Origin: Gp6-AA40 sp963741135
Lineage (GTDB): Bacteria; Acidobacteriota; Vicinamibacteria; Vicinamibacterales; UBA2999
Length of the DNA stretch: 64,000 nt
Reading direction: 5' to 3'
NCBI GenBank assembly: GCA_963741135.1
Contig: CAVUHC010000008.1
Span: 310,001 to 374,000 of the forward strand
Position numbers and translations under genes: made by a program. The notes below the pieces were generated by a model, which saw only the letters and a program-made list of their open reading frames with translations, had not been told where the DNA came from and ran no database searches. This document shows, piece by piece, positions 1-13,493 of the stretch. The first letter of the stretch is position 1. Each line of letters opens with the position of its first letter.

Positions 1-3112
<3,112 letters not shown>

Positions 3113-3116
<4 letters not shown>

Positions 3117-4103
3117 GCGTACCGTTTCGATTTGGATTGGGATTTGGGATTTGGGCTTTGGGCTTTGGGATTTGCCATCTGCGTCTTCACTCCACTTGCG
3201 ATGAGCACGGCAAACGGGTCGCCCGCCTTGCTTGCGCCAACGTGGACACGCACGTCAGTCAACCCGGCGCCGCGCAGCATCGAGTCAAGCTCCGTGCTCG
3301 AGAAGCCGAGGTGGCGATCGCCAAAACGGTTTCGGACCCACGTCTGGTCGTGTTCCCGCAAATCGAGGATCAACAGGCGGCCGCCCGCCCGCAGGACGCG
3401 CGCCGTTTCCGCGATCGCCCGCTCCGGGTCGCTCGCATGATGCAGCGATTGCGAAAGCATCGCGACATCCACCGATTCGTCTCGGAGTGGCAGGCGTGAG
3501 AGATCGCCCTTTTTCCACTCGACGTTCTCGACGTGCCGCCGCACGGCGAGCGCCTTGGCGCGCTCGAGGACTTCATCGGAGCGATCGATGCCGACGACCG
3601 TGCGGGCCCACCGCGCGGTCTCGAGGGTCAGATATCCTTCGCCGCAGCCGATGTCGGCGACGTCGAGCGGCGGCAGGAGGTGGCCCAGGGCGCGCGCCCA
3701 GGCCGCCCAGCTGCGGCCTGGCACGAGCTGTCGGGGATCGCCGTGCGTCTCGAAGTTCTCCTTGCGGAGGCGCAGCACCTCCTGCATGCGCGCCTCGTCG
3801 GCGCGCACCGCGCGATCGGATGCGCCCGATTCGAAGTGCGTGTCGAGCAGCGTCCAGAGCGAACCGTTGCCGTTGCTCCGCGCGTCCTCGGCGACGCGTG
3901 TAATAGACGAAACCTGCTTCGCGCTCCTCGGTGACGAGTCCGGCGTCCTTCAGCAGCCCCAGATGGCGGGACACGCTGGATTGGGCGACGCCGAGAATCC
4001 CGGTGAGCTCCGTGACGTTGAAACGGTCCTGGGCGAGCAGGCGCAGCAGGCGCAGACGCGTCGAGTCGGAGAGGAGGCGAAAGAGCGCTGATGCCTGTTG
4101 CAT
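3113..4103 (-). CDS. ArsR-family regulator fused to a SAM-dependent methyltransferase (one frameshift)
   Basis: Residues 1-90 are an ArsR winged helix: LLSDSTRLRLLRLLAQ, then VAQSSVSRHLGLLKDAG as the recognition helix. Residues 130-310 are a class I methyltransferase with the SAM-binding motif VADIGCGEGYLTLETAR. The halves lie in two frames. Restoring one lost CG pair near 3900 (YYTR|VAEDARS) joins them into 330 residues. The fusion precedes metH with a 4-base ATGA overlap, suggesting a SAM- or SAH-sensing regulator of methionine recycling, by analogy with the ArsR-type regulator SahR; that role is inferred. The last ~20 residues are Pro/Ser/Lys-rich and encoded by GGGATTTGGG repeat DNA. A second copy of this architecture precedes ahcY at 19081. 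Confidence 0.85.
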
Positions 4104-4431
4104 TGCATCTCTAAATATACATATATCGATATGATCACCTCAACCCCCCGGAACCCGGAGCCGGCCAACTCTTGCATTCGCGCACGGGATCGCCTCGAAT
4201 TTCGCAAAAAAGCACGTCCGAATATGCTGTAGTGTCGCTTGAATTGTGCATTTTATGCACGATCTTGTCCTACAGATTGCACAAAATAGATCCACATCTT
4301 CGAGATAGGCCACCGAATATTGCTAAGTGATCACCGGTTCGTGCATAATCTGAACTTCCGCGCCGCTATCCGCGCCCGCAGCGCTTTCATACCAACGCAC
4401 AGACGCACGAGTAGAAAGGCAGGCCGCAACC
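4104..4431. promoter_or_regulatory. Divergent intergenic region between the ArsR-methyltransferase gene and glutamine synthetase
   Basis: This AT-richer gap of about 330 bases separates two divergent genes and has no credible coding sequence. Next to the ArsR start lies a short perfect palindrome, ATATCGATAT (about 4123-4132), placed where an autoregulatory ArsR operator would be expected. Nearer the glutamine synthetase start are a GTGCAT palindrome (4246-4260), an inverted TTGTGCA copy near 4277 and a third GTGCAT near 4344. I cannot assign -35/-10 boxes or a sigma-54 site with confidence. Confidence 0.5.
4246..4260. promoter_or_regulatory. 15-bp perfect palindrome, candidate operator of glutamine synthetase
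   Basis: GTGCAT-TTT-ATGCAC is a perfect inverted repeat about 170 bases upstream of the glutamine synthetase ATG. Related TTGTGCA words recur at about 4277 (inverted) and 4344. Clustered copies of one half-site upstream of a nitrogen-assimilation gene suggest a regulator binding region. The regulator is not identified. Confidence 0.4.
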
Positions 4432-6619
4432 ATGGGATCCGCAGCACTCTCAGAAGCCGTCAAGAGCATCCGCGACTGGTCGATGAACGAGGGGCGCACC
4501 TCCTCGCTGACGAAGGCCAAGGCGGCCGAGGCGTTCGGCAGCCTCGTATTCAACGACAAAGCGCAGCAGGAGCGGTTGCCGAAGGCGGCGTATCGCGCAT
4601 TGCGAGCCACCATTACTCGTGGAGAGACGCTCGATGTGTCGACCGCCGACGCGGTCGCGACCGCGTTGAAGGACTGGGCGGTCGAACACGGTGCGACGCA
4701 CTACACGCATTGGTTCCAGCCGCTCACGGGCATCACCGCCGAGAAGCACGATTCGTTTCTCGCGCCCTCCAACGACGGCAGCGCGATCGCCGAGTTCCGC
4801 GGCAAGGAATTGATCAAAGGCGAGCCCGACGCATCGAGCTTCCCGTCAGGCGGCATGCGCTCCACCTTCGAGGCCCGCGGCTACACGGCGTGGGATCCCA
4901 CGAGCCCGCCATGGCTCCACGTCAGCGGCAATAGCGTCACACTCGTCATCCCGACCGCGTTCGTGAGCTGGACCGGCGAGGCGCTCGACAAGAAAACGCC
5001 GCTGCTCCGCTCGATGGAAGCGGTGCTCGAAGCAGGCGGTTCGCGTGCTGAAGCTGTTTGGCTCGACGGCGGAGCGTGTATTCGCGACGTGCGGTCCCGA
5101 GCAGGAATACTTCCTCATCGATCGGAACTTTTATTTCGGACGTCCCGACCTGATCAACGCCGGCCGCACCCTGTTCGGCGCGACGCCGCCGAAGGGCCAG
5201 GAGATGGAAGACCAGTACTTCGGCGCCATTCCCGAGCGCGTGCTCGCGTGCATGGCCGAAGCGGAGCTGGAGCTGTACAAGATGGGCGTGCCGGTGAAGA
5301 CGCGCCACAACGAGGTCGCTCCGAGCCAGTACGAGATCGCGCCGGTATTCGAGAACGCCAACGTCGCCGCCGACCATCAGATGATGACGATGGAGATGTT
5401 GAAGAAGATCGCGCCGAAGTACGGCCTCGCGTGCCTGCTGCACGAGAAGCCGTTCGCGGGCATCAACGGCTCCGGGAAGCATGTCAACTGGTCGCTCTCC
5501 GACGAGTTCGGCAACAACCTGCTCGGTCCCGGAGACACGCCGCACGACAACATGCAGTTCCTCGTGTTCTGTGCAGCGGTGCTCAAGGCGGTGGACAAGT
5601 GGCAGGGTGCTGCTCCGCGCCAGCATCGCGAGCGCAGGCAACGACCATCGCCTCGGCGCGAACGAGGCGCCGCCGGCCATCCTGTCGGTGTTCCTGGGCG
5701 ACCAGCTCACCGACATCTTCGAGCAGCTCGAGAAGGGCAGCGCGAAGTCGACCAAGCAGGGTGGCACGCTCGACATCGGCGTCAGCGTCCTCCCGAAGCT
5801 GCCGCGCGACGCCGGCGACCGGAACCGCACGAGCCCGTTTGCGTTCACCGGCAACAAGTTCGAGTTCCGCGCCGTGTCGTCGGGGCAGAACATCGCGTTC
5901 CCGAACACGATGCTGAACGCTGCGATGGCCGACGCGCTCGACTGCGATCGCGACCGAACTCGAAGGCGCGAAAGAAGGGCGAGGATCTGAACAAGGCAGT
6001 CGCCAAGCTGCTGACCAAGATCGTCAAGCAGCACAAGCGGATCGTGTTCAACGGCAACAACTACGCGGCCTCGTGGGAGAAGGAGGCCGGCAAGCGCGGC
6101 CTCCTCAATCTGAAGAACACCGTTGATGCGCTGCCGCAGATGATCACGCCCGATGCGCTCGAAGTTGCTCGACAAGTACAAGATCCTCAACGAGCGTGAG
6201 GTTCACGCTCGTTACGAGGTCTTCCTCGAGAACTACAACAAGACTATCAATGTCGAGGGGCAGTTGATGGTCCTGATGGCGAACCGCTACATCCTTCCAG
6301 CAGCGCTCGAGTACCAGAAGCGGATCGGCCAGAGCGTGACTGCGGTGAAGTCAGGCCGGCGGCACGAGCGTGCAGGGCAAGAAGCTGCTCGGGAAGTACA
6401 CGAAGCTGGTCGACCAGTTCAAGGCGCAGTCCGACGCGCTGTGCGATCTCGCTCGAGCATCACAGCGCAACGTCTGCCGAGAAGCACGCGAAGTACATGC
6501 GCGACAAGATCGTGCCCGCGATGGCCAAGCTGCGCGTCATCGGCGACGAGATCGAAGTGCTCACGCCGCACGAACTGTGGCCGCTCCCGACCTATCGCGA
6601 AATGTTGTTTGTGAAGTAG
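4432..6619 (+). CDS. glnN: Type III glutamine synthetase GlnN (seven frameshifts)
   Basis: ATP-dependent condensation of ammonia with glutamate. The sequence is typical of the large GSIII class: FRGKELIKGEPDASSFPSGG and TAWDPTSPPW near the N-terminus, then GPEQEYFLIDR, INGSGKHVNWSLS, NDHRLGANEAPPAI and IVFNGNNY. It is split over all three frames. Restoring one CG/GC pair at each of about 5040, 5608, 5946, 5972, 6160, 6352 and 6451 gives one continuous frame of 733 residues, the normal GSIII length, ending in LPTYREMLFVK. Every break is at a GCGC-type tract and shifts in the same direction, which argues for sequence error rather than decay. The gene stands alone behind a palindrome-containing promoter region. 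Confidence 0.9.
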
Positions 6620-6640
6620 TCCAACACGTTGTCAGGGAAG

Positions 6641-6662
6641 GGGCGGGTCTTCAGACCCGCCC
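6641..6662. terminator. Perfect 10-bp-arm hairpin after glutamine synthetase
   Basis: GGGCGGGTCT-TC-AGACCCGCCC forms a very stable stem 22 bases after the stop codon, in the gap between two convergent genes. There is no T tract, so Rho-independent termination is uncertain. It also resembles the GGCGGRYC hairpin repeat family at 41885 and 61931. Confidence 0.5.
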
Positions 6663-6721
6663 AACCCCATAGTGTTCTTGGTGATCTTTGTGGCTAATTC
6701 GTCTTCGTGGCGTCGCCCGTC

Positions 6722-7899
6722 TCAGCGGACGTCGGTCGCTGCCGGCTCCGTCGCTTTCGCGAATCTTGAAAGCCGCCTGAGCGCATCAACCTTGTCCGAG
6801 CGATCCACTCGGGCATGTGCCATTGCGCGATGCAGTGTGTCGATCGTCCTGTCGTAGCTGGCGCGATCGACCGGGAACGGCGTGCCGTCCTTGCCGCCGT
6901 GCGCGAAAGCAAACCGCGCGGGATCGCGGGTATTCGCCGGCGTCCCGTAAATCACCTCGGATACGAGCGCAAGCGCGCGTAGCGTCCGGCCGCCTACGCC
7001 TTCGAGACCGAGTAGCGTCTCGAAATCCTTCGGTGCCCGTTCGTACGTGCTGAGCAGCACCGAACGAAGATGCCGCGGGTCGAAATCCCGAAGCTGCAGG
7101 CCGTGGCGAGCCGGCATGTTGAGCGTCGGCGACGTCGGAACCGGCGGCGCCGCCGTCGCCTCGAACGGAAAGAGAGGAAAGAGAGGAAGGTCGTCCACGC
7201 AGCGACTAACGACTTCCATTACGCGATCCGGCGACGCCGCGGCCAGTTCCACCGAGGCGGTCCGTATCGGCTCATGCTCCGCGGCAACGAGGTTCAAGGT
7301 CGGCGCGCGCACGTCCGAGCAGATCGCCTGGTGGGGCTCGTTGACGAAGCTCGCCATCGATTCCGATAGCCAGTGATACCGCCGCGCGGTCCCGGTCTGG
7401 TCGCTCATTCCCTGCTGGACGACGCACCACTGTCCGGCAACCGAAAAAAAGAAGGCATGGTGGTAAAGCTGGTACCCATCCTGCACGGCTGCACTGTCGA
7501 CCTTGGCCGCCATGCGACTTGCGTAAATTAGCGGCTCGGGATCGAGGGTCAGACGATCGCATCGGGCGCGGATTTCTCCGGGGGTTTTGCGTGAAGTGGC
7601 GCCTTTACCCCCCTGGGAGTAGATACGCCGAGCTCGTGTTCGGCGCCGCGAAGGCCTTCCGTGAGTGCGCCCGTGACCGTGGTCGTCACGCCGCTCGAGT
7701 GCCAGTCGAAGCCGAGAACGCAGCCAAATGCTTGGAACCAGAACGGATCGGACAGTCTGCGTAACAGCTCGTCGGCACCCCGATCCGCGACGATGTGTGT
7801 GGCAATTTCGCGCGCGAGCCGCGTCATGCGGGTGAAAAGCCACGCAGGCGCACGACCCGGATGCAGCGGAAGAGTCGCGAAGCCAGTACGACGGTACAT
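6722..7899 (-). CDS. DUF763 family protein (one frameshift)
   Basis: Matches the DUF763 family, known mainly from thermophiles and archaea, with no established biochemical role. The N-terminus MYRRTGFATLPLHPGRAPAWLF, then FGCVLGFDWHSSGVTTTVTG and SQGGKGATSRKTPGEI, followed by YQLYHHAFFF and GLQLRDFD, are as remembered for the family. The frame changes near 7608; one base or two GC pairs restores about 392 residues. The ATG at 7899 is chosen because homology begins exactly there, although the frame stays open upstream. It is convergent with glutamine synthetase. The reported link of the family to nucleases or DNA repair is only a guess. Confidence 0.75.
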
Positions 7900-8076
7900 G
7901 TAAACAGTTACGGAATGCGGCGGCAAACGTAAACGACGTGGGACTCCGGGGTTCTGGATCGAATCCAAAGTTCCGGATGGGGTAGCGGCCCGGTAGCCAC
8001 CGGCCGCACTTCGAACAGTGTAGACCAAGCGATCAGGCGGCAAACCTGGTCGTGATTACGCGACGGTTAGAAGCGA

Positions 8077-10949
8077 ATGGGCATTCTCGAAAAGCTCCGT
8101 CCAACTCCTCGCTGGAAGCACACGGATCCCTCCGTGCGTGCGACAGCTGTCTATGAGCTCGGGCCGGACGAAGGCGACGCACTGCGCGCGCTCGCGCGGG
8201 AGGACGCCGATGCGCGCGTCCGCCGCGCCGCGGTCACGCGGATCGACGACATCAGCGTGCTCGCCGACGTCGCGCGGACGGATCCCGATGAGGACGTTCG
8301 CAGCGAAGCGATCCGCGGCCTCGCCGGACTCGCCGCCGAAGCGGACGACGTGTCGAGCGCCACGGACGCGGTGCGCCAGCTGCTTGCGCTCGGACGGACG
8401 AGGGAAGTCGTTGTCGTCGCCCGCGCCAGCACGAGCACCGCGAGTGCGAGCGGCCATCGTCGACCTGCTCGAAGATCAGAAGGCGCTCGGCTCGGTGAGC
8501 CGTCACGCGCAGGACAACGAGACGCGGCTGCGCGCCCTGGCGCGGATTGCCGATGCCGAGGAGCTGCTCAACGTCGCGCTGAAAGCCGAGCATACGGACG
8601 TGGCGGTGGCCGCGCTCGAACGCATCAACGGCCCCGAACCACTTGCCGCGATCGCGCAGCGGGCGCGCAACAAGGTCGCCGCGCGGCGGGCGCGCACCAA
8701 GCTTCGCGCCATCGAGGAGCCGGCGGAACCGGCGCGCGAAGAATCGGCGCCGATGACCGCCGAGGACCGCCAGCGGGCGATGGAGCTCCTGCAGCGGGCC
8801 GAATCGATCGTCACCGTCGCTGATCCGGGACGAGGCCGCCGCCAGGTTCGCAGAAACCCGCCTGGCCTGGGCCGAATTCCAGGCGGACGTCGTGGTCGAT
8901 TCAGGCATCGTGCAGCAGTTCGAGGCGGCGTCTGACGCGGTACGCGAGGCGATCGCCGAGCGGCAGCGGGAGCGCGCGGCGGAACAGGAGCGCGCCGAAG
9001 CGCTGGCGCGCGAGCAGGCGGATCGCGTGGCGATCTGTCAGCGAGATCGAAAACCTCTCCGGCGATGACGCCATCGATCGCATCGCCGAGCTCAAGGTGC
9101 AGTGGGACGGCCTTCCACCGATGCCGTCGGAGTACGCCGCGTCGCTCAACCGCCGGTTCCAGGATGGGTGCCGAGCGTTCGAGGATCGCGAGCGCCGCCG
9201 GATGCTTGCCCGGGCGGCCGCGGGGCGCCTGGAGACGCTGGCCACCGAGCTCGAGCAGCTGATTGCCTCGGACCAGCCGTTGGAAGAAATCGTCGCACGG
9301 TGGCGTGGTCTCCGGCGCGACGCAGACGTGCTGCGGGAGCATGCCTCCGCCAACCCCGACGCCGCGGACCGCCTCGAGCAGTCGATCGCGACCATCGAGG
9401 AAAAGGAACAGGAGCATCAGCAGCGCCGCGCGAGGGTGGAACAGGACAATCTGAAGCGGTTGCAGCAGATCGTACGGCAGGTCGAGACGCTCGCGGGCGG
9501 CGAACAGATGTCGCTCAAGGCGGGCGACCACGCGCTGCGCGACATCCGTTCCGCCATCGACGATCGCGCACCGCTGCCGTCGAAGAAGGATCGACAGGAG
9601 CATTCAGGGCGCGGCTCGAGGCGGCGCGGCGAAGATCGCACCGCGCGTCCAGGAGCTGCGCGACGCCGACGAGTGGCAGCGCTGGGCGAATCTCACCGTG
9701 CAGGAGGCGCTCTGCAAGGAGATGGAAGCGCTCAAGTCGGAAGAGAACCTCGACGTGGCGAGCCGGCGGATGCGCGAGCTGCAGGGGCGCTGGAAGCAGG
9801 TCGCGCTCGCGCCGCGGGCACAGGGCGAGGCGATGTGGCGCCGCTTCAAGACGGCGCAGGACGACGTCTTCGCGCGCACCTCGGCTCAGATGGCCGCGCA
9901 GAACGAAGAACGCGCCGCGAACCTCGTCAAGAAACAGGCGCTGTGTGAGCGTGCCGATTCGATGGCAGATTCATCCGACTGGGTCCGGACGGCCGCCGAG
10001 ATCCAGAAACTACAGGCGGAGTGGAAAACAATCGGACCCGTCAGCCGCGGTCACGAGAAGGCCGTCTGGGAGCGATTCCGCGGCGCATGCGACCGGTTCT
10101 TTACCCGGCGCCAGGAAGATCTGAAGCATCGCAAGGAAGAGTGGGCCGCGAACCTCGCGAAGAAGGAAGAGCTGTGTCAGAAAGCCGAGGCGCTCGCCGA
10201 GTCGACCGAGTGGGACAACGCGGCGACGCAGGTCAAGCGCTTGCAGGCCGAGTGGAAGACGGTCGGGCCGGTGAGGAAATCGAAGTCCGAAGCCGTATGG
10301 CAGCGGTTTCGCGGCTCGTGCGATCGCTTCTTCGATCGTTACAAGCATCGCGACCAGGTGGAGCTGCAGCAGAAGGCCGCTGCGCGCGACACGATTATTC
10401 GCGAGCTGGAAGCGCTGCTGCCGCACAACGGCGACGCGCCGGGCGAGGCACCCCCGAATCTCTACGGCACCGTACAGGAAGCCCGCACCAAGTGGCAGCA
10501 GGCGCCTGAGGTGCCACGGCAGGTGCAGCAGGATCTTGCCGCCCGTTACTTCCAGGCGGTCGGCCGGCTCGTTGGCACCTGGCCCGCCGCGTTCGGCGGA
10601 ACCGATCTCGACCCCGAAACAACGCGCAAGCGGATGGAGAAGCTGCTCTCGAAGGTCGAAGAGCTGCGTGCCGACCGCGCAGGAGCGCGCGCAGGCGAAA
10701 CAGCTTTCACCAACCGAGCTCCTTGCCGAAAAATGGCGTGAGCGGCTCGCCGCAAACACCATTGCCGGCGGGCGCGCGGCTGAAGAGAACGAAGAAATGC
10801 GGTGGCGAAACGCCGAGCAGGAAGTCCGCAGCGCGCAGGCGCAGTGGATGCGGCTCGGACCGGTGCCGCCGGAGGTGGCCGGCCCGCTGAACGAGCAATT
10901 CCAGCGCGCGTGCCGGAAGTTCTACGACTCGCGGCGCAAAGCGTCTTAG
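8077..10949 (+). CDS. HEAT-repeat / DUF349 protein (five frameshifts)
   Basis: A large cytoplasmic protein of 960 residues after repair. Residues 1-250 are HEAT-like (RATAVYELG, DARVRRAAVTRI, DVRSEAIRGLAGLA). The rest is long coiled coil with at least three DUF349 units, each with a signature such as LQAEWKTIGPVSRGHEKAVWERFR followed by CDRFF. DUF349 proteins are often tied to nucleic-acid or stress functions (for example YccJ/RNase-linked families), but no reaction is established. Breaks near 8445, 8820, 9045, 9598 and 10676 are each repaired by one CG/GC pair. It converges on speA across a palindrome. Confidence 0.8.
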
Positions 10950-10950
10950 A

Positions 10951-11006
10951 AATCCCAAATCCCAAGACCGAAATCCCAACCGATCTTAGTCTTGGGATTT
11001 GGGATT
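10951..11006. repeat. Inverted repeat with 18-bp perfect arms between convergent genes
   Basis: AATCCCAAATCCCAAGAC at 10951-10968 is exactly complementary to GTCTTGGGATTTGGGATT at 10989-11006. It lies between the stops of the DUF349 gene and speA, so it could act as a bidirectional terminator. It is also a member of the GGGATTTGGG repeat family seen at 3121 and 32690. Further GGGATCTGGG units follow to 11028. Confidence 0.85.
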
Positions 11007-11026
11007 CGGGATCTGGGATCTGGGAT

Positions 11027-12979
11027 TTAACCTTCCAGGTACGTGTACCCGTGCAGCCCGTCTTCGTAGAACCGAAGGAGCCGCCCAGCGCCCTCGTAAT
11101 CGAGCTTCCCGGCGCGCACGGCTGTCTCCACGTCCGTCCGGAGCTTCGACAGCAGCGTGTCCGCATCGAACTCCACGTAATCCAGCACCTCGCGCACGGT
11201 GTCGCCCTTGATCAGCGTGTCGAGACGCGCGTGCCCGTGCTCGTCGAGCGAGACATGCACGGCATGGGTGTCGCCGAACAGGTTGTGGAGGTCTCCCAGG
11301 ATCTCCTGGTACGCGCCAACGAGGAAGACCCCGAGATAGTAGTCGTCCGCGTTGAGCGTGTGGAGCGGTAGCGTTTTCTTGACATCGCGTCGGTCGACGA
11401 ACCGATCGAGCTTGCCATCCGAGTCGCAGGTGATGTCACCGAGCACCGCGTGGTTCAGCGGCTTTTCGTTCAGGCGATGGATCGGCATCACCGGGAACAA
11501 CTGCTTGATCGCCCAGCTGTCGGGAATCGACTGGAAGAGCGAGAAATTGCAGAAGTAGGTATCCGAAAGCTGCTCGTCGAGGTTCTGCAGATCTTCCGGC
11601 ACTTCGGCCATCGTCTGCACGATCTTCTGGAGCCTGGTGCAAATCGCCCAGAACAGGTTCTCCGCCATGCTGCGCTGATCGAGCGGCAGGTAGCCGCCGT
11701 TGAAGAGGCTGAGCGCCATGTCGAGCGCCTGCTGCGCGTCGTGAAACGCCTCGAGCGCGTTCCGAGCGGTGACGTTGTTATAGGTCTCGATCAGGTCCGC
11801 GAGCGGCTGCTCCCAGTCCGGGTTCGCAACGGACGGGATCTTCTCGTCGCCGAAACCCGACACGCCGAGGACGTTGAACACGAGCACGCTGTGGTACGCG
11901 ACGACGGCGCGTCCGCTCTCCGACACGATCGTCGGATGCGCCACGCCCGCCTCGTCGCAGACGGTCTGAATGTGGTAGACGACGTCGTTGGCGTACTCCT
12001 GGAGCGTGTAGTTCATGCTCGACTCGAAGTTCGTCTGCGATCCGTCGTAGTCGACACCAAGCCCGCCGCCGACGTCGAGGTACTTGAGGCCGGCGCCAAG
12101 CTTCGCCAGCTCGGTGTAGCAACGAGCCGCTTCGTTCAGCGCGCCTTTGACGATCCGGATGTTCGTGATCTGGCTGCCGAGATGGAAATGCAGCAGCTTG
12201 AGGCAGTCCTGCATGTCTCGCGACTTGAGTTCCTCGAGCCCTCGGATAATTTCGCTGACCGTCAGGCCGAACTTCGAGCGGAACCCGCCTGACGACTGCC
12301 AGCGTCCGCTTCCGCGCGACGCGAGTTTCACGCGCATCCCGATCTGCGGCCGGACGCCAAGCTTCTCCGCGGCTTCGAGAATCAGCCCCAGCTCGGTGTA
12401 CTTCTCGACGACCGGAATGATGTTGCGTCCGATCTTGAGGGCATACATCGCGGTTTCGATGAACTCGGCGTCCTTGAAGCCGTTGCAGATGATCGGCGTG
12501 ACGTTGTCCGCCAGCGCGACGACGGCGAGCAACTCCGGCTTGGACCCTGCCTCGAGACCGAAGCCATACGGTCGGCCGAAATCGAGCACCTCTTCGACGA
12601 CCTGCCGTTGCTGGTTCACTTTGATCGGGTAGACGCAGCTGTAGCCGCCCTGGTACTGGTGCTGCGTGATGGCACCCTGGAACGCCGAGTGGATTTCGCC
12701 CAGGCGATGTTTGAGGATGTCGGTAAAGCGCACGAGCACCGGGAGGCTGATGCCGCGCAACTGCAGGCGATCGATCAGCTCCTTCATGTCGATGGCGCGC
12801 GCCGGGTCCTTGGTCGGGTGGACCTGGACGTGACCCGTCGCGTTCACGGAAAAGTAGCCGTTGCCCCAGCGAGGTACTTCGTAGAGCTCGCTCGCGTCGT
12901 GCACGCTCCACGCCGTCGTGGACGAGGTGCTCCCGGCGAGCGGGGGCGGCGCGGGCCGTCCATTCGTGATCGTGCTCAT
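11027..12979 (-). CDS. speA: Biosynthetic arginine decarboxylase SpeA
   Basis: PLP-dependent decarboxylation of arginine to agmatine, the first step of the agmatine route to putrescine. The 650-residue length and domain order match SpeA: YFSVNATGHVQVHPT at the N-terminus, the PLP lysine in YPIKVNQQRQVVEEVL, LLHFHLGSQITNI, DVGGGLGVDYDG, VSESGRAVVAYHSVLV, and the C-terminal ADDYYLGVFLVGAYQEILGDLHNLFGD. The ATG at 12979 is preferred over the longer upstream frame because SpeA homology starts near MSTITNGR and the extension overlaps the divergent thioesterase. The frame is intact, unlike several neighbours. It is monocistronic as far as seen, convergent with the DUF349 gene. Confidence 0.95.
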   Translation of the reverse strand: MSTITNGRPAPPPLAGSTSSTTAWSVHDASELYEVPRWGNGYFSVNATGHVQVHPTKDPARAIDMKELIDRLQLRGISLPVLVRFTDILKHRLGEIHSAFQGAITQHQYQGGYSCVYPIKVNQQRQVVEEVLDFGRPYGFGLEAGSKPELLAVVALADNVTPIICNGFKDAEFIETAMYALKIGRNIIPVVEKYTELGLILEAAEKLGVRPQIGMRVKLASRGSGRWQSSGGFRSKFGLTVSEIIRGLEELKSRDMQDCLKLLHFHLGSQITNIRIVKGALNEAARCYTELAKLGAGLKYLDVGGGLGVDYDGSQTNFESSMNYTLQEYANDVVYHIQTVCDEAGVAHPTIVSESGRAVVAYHSVLVFNVLGVSGFGDEKIPSVANPDWEQPLADLIETYNNVTARNALEAFHDAQQALDMALSLFNGGYLPLDQRSMAENLFWAICTRLQKIVQTMAEVPEDLQNLDEQLSDTYFCNFSLFQSIPDSWAIKQLFPVMPIHRLNEKPLNHAVLGDITCDSDGKLDRFVDRRDVKKTLPLHTLNADDYYLGVFLVGAYQEILGDLHNLFGDTHAVHVSLDEHGHARLDTLIKGDTVREVLDYVEFDADTLLSKLRTDVETAVRAGKLDYEGAGRLLRFYEDGLHGYTYLEG

Positions 12980-13082
12980 GTGCGCATCATGATAAACGCT
13001 TTCCCACCAATCTGATCGCGCTGATCGCGGCTCGCGTGCAAATTTCTTGGAGGGCGACCGCGTCCACACATATGCTGACGGG

Positions 13083-13493
13083 ATGAGCGAGCGCGTGCCG
13101 GCGATCAAGGTCGTCATGATGCCGAAGGACACCAACGCGCACGGCACGATCTTCGGCGGCGTCATCCTCTCGAACATCGATCTCGCCTCCGGCGTGGAGG
13201 CGTTCAAGGTCGCGCCGCACTTGTTCGTCACCAAGGCGATGCGCGAGGTCGAATTCCACCATCCGGTATTCACCGGCGACCTCGTGAGCTTCTATGCCTC
13301 GACGGTTCGCATCGGCCGGACGTCGGTCACCATCCGCGTCGAGGTGGAGGCCGAGCGATGGGGGTGGGATGCGGCCAAACGGGGCGTCGAACGAGGTGAA
13401 CGGGTCAAAGTCACGGAGGCGGAGGTGATCCTCGTGGCCGTGGACGCCGACGGCAAGCCCGTGCCCATTCGGCCCGACCCGGTGACGGCATGA
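13083..13493 (+). CDS. Hotdog-fold acyl-CoA thioesterase (YciA-like)
   Basis: Hydrolyses acyl-CoA to fatty acid and CoA. The 136-residue protein has the single hotdog domain and the family motif NAHGTIFGGVILSNIDLASG, followed by VEFHHPVFTGDLVSFYAST and a conserved TEAEVILVAVDADGK. The start MSERVPAIKVVMMPKD is preferred over an ATG 12 codons upstream, because the homology begins there. Its stop overlaps the thrC start (ATGA), so the two are translationally coupled, although no metabolic link is obvious. Confidence 0.85.
   Translation: MSERVPAIKVVMMPKDTNAHGTIFGGVILSNIDLASGVEAFKVAPHLFVTKAMREVEFHHPVFTGDLVSFYASTVRIGRTSVTIRVEVEAERWGWDAAKRGVERGERVKVTEAEVILVAVDADGKPVPIRPDPVTA

Noticed and set aside
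4946..6190. 414-codon antisense frame over glutamine synthetase
   Set aside because: Overlaps conserved GSIII blocks on the other strand and resembles no protein; it is created by codon bias.
4432..6619. Programmed ribosomal frameshifting as the explanation for the broken genes
   Set aside because: Seven shifts in one gene, no slippery heptamers, and the restored dinucleotide is always CG/GC; sequence loss explains it better.
7900..8076. Possible tRNA in the gap before the DUF349 gene (GGTTCTGGATCGAATCC-like word)
   Set aside because: No acceptor stem or anticodon arm can be folded around it.
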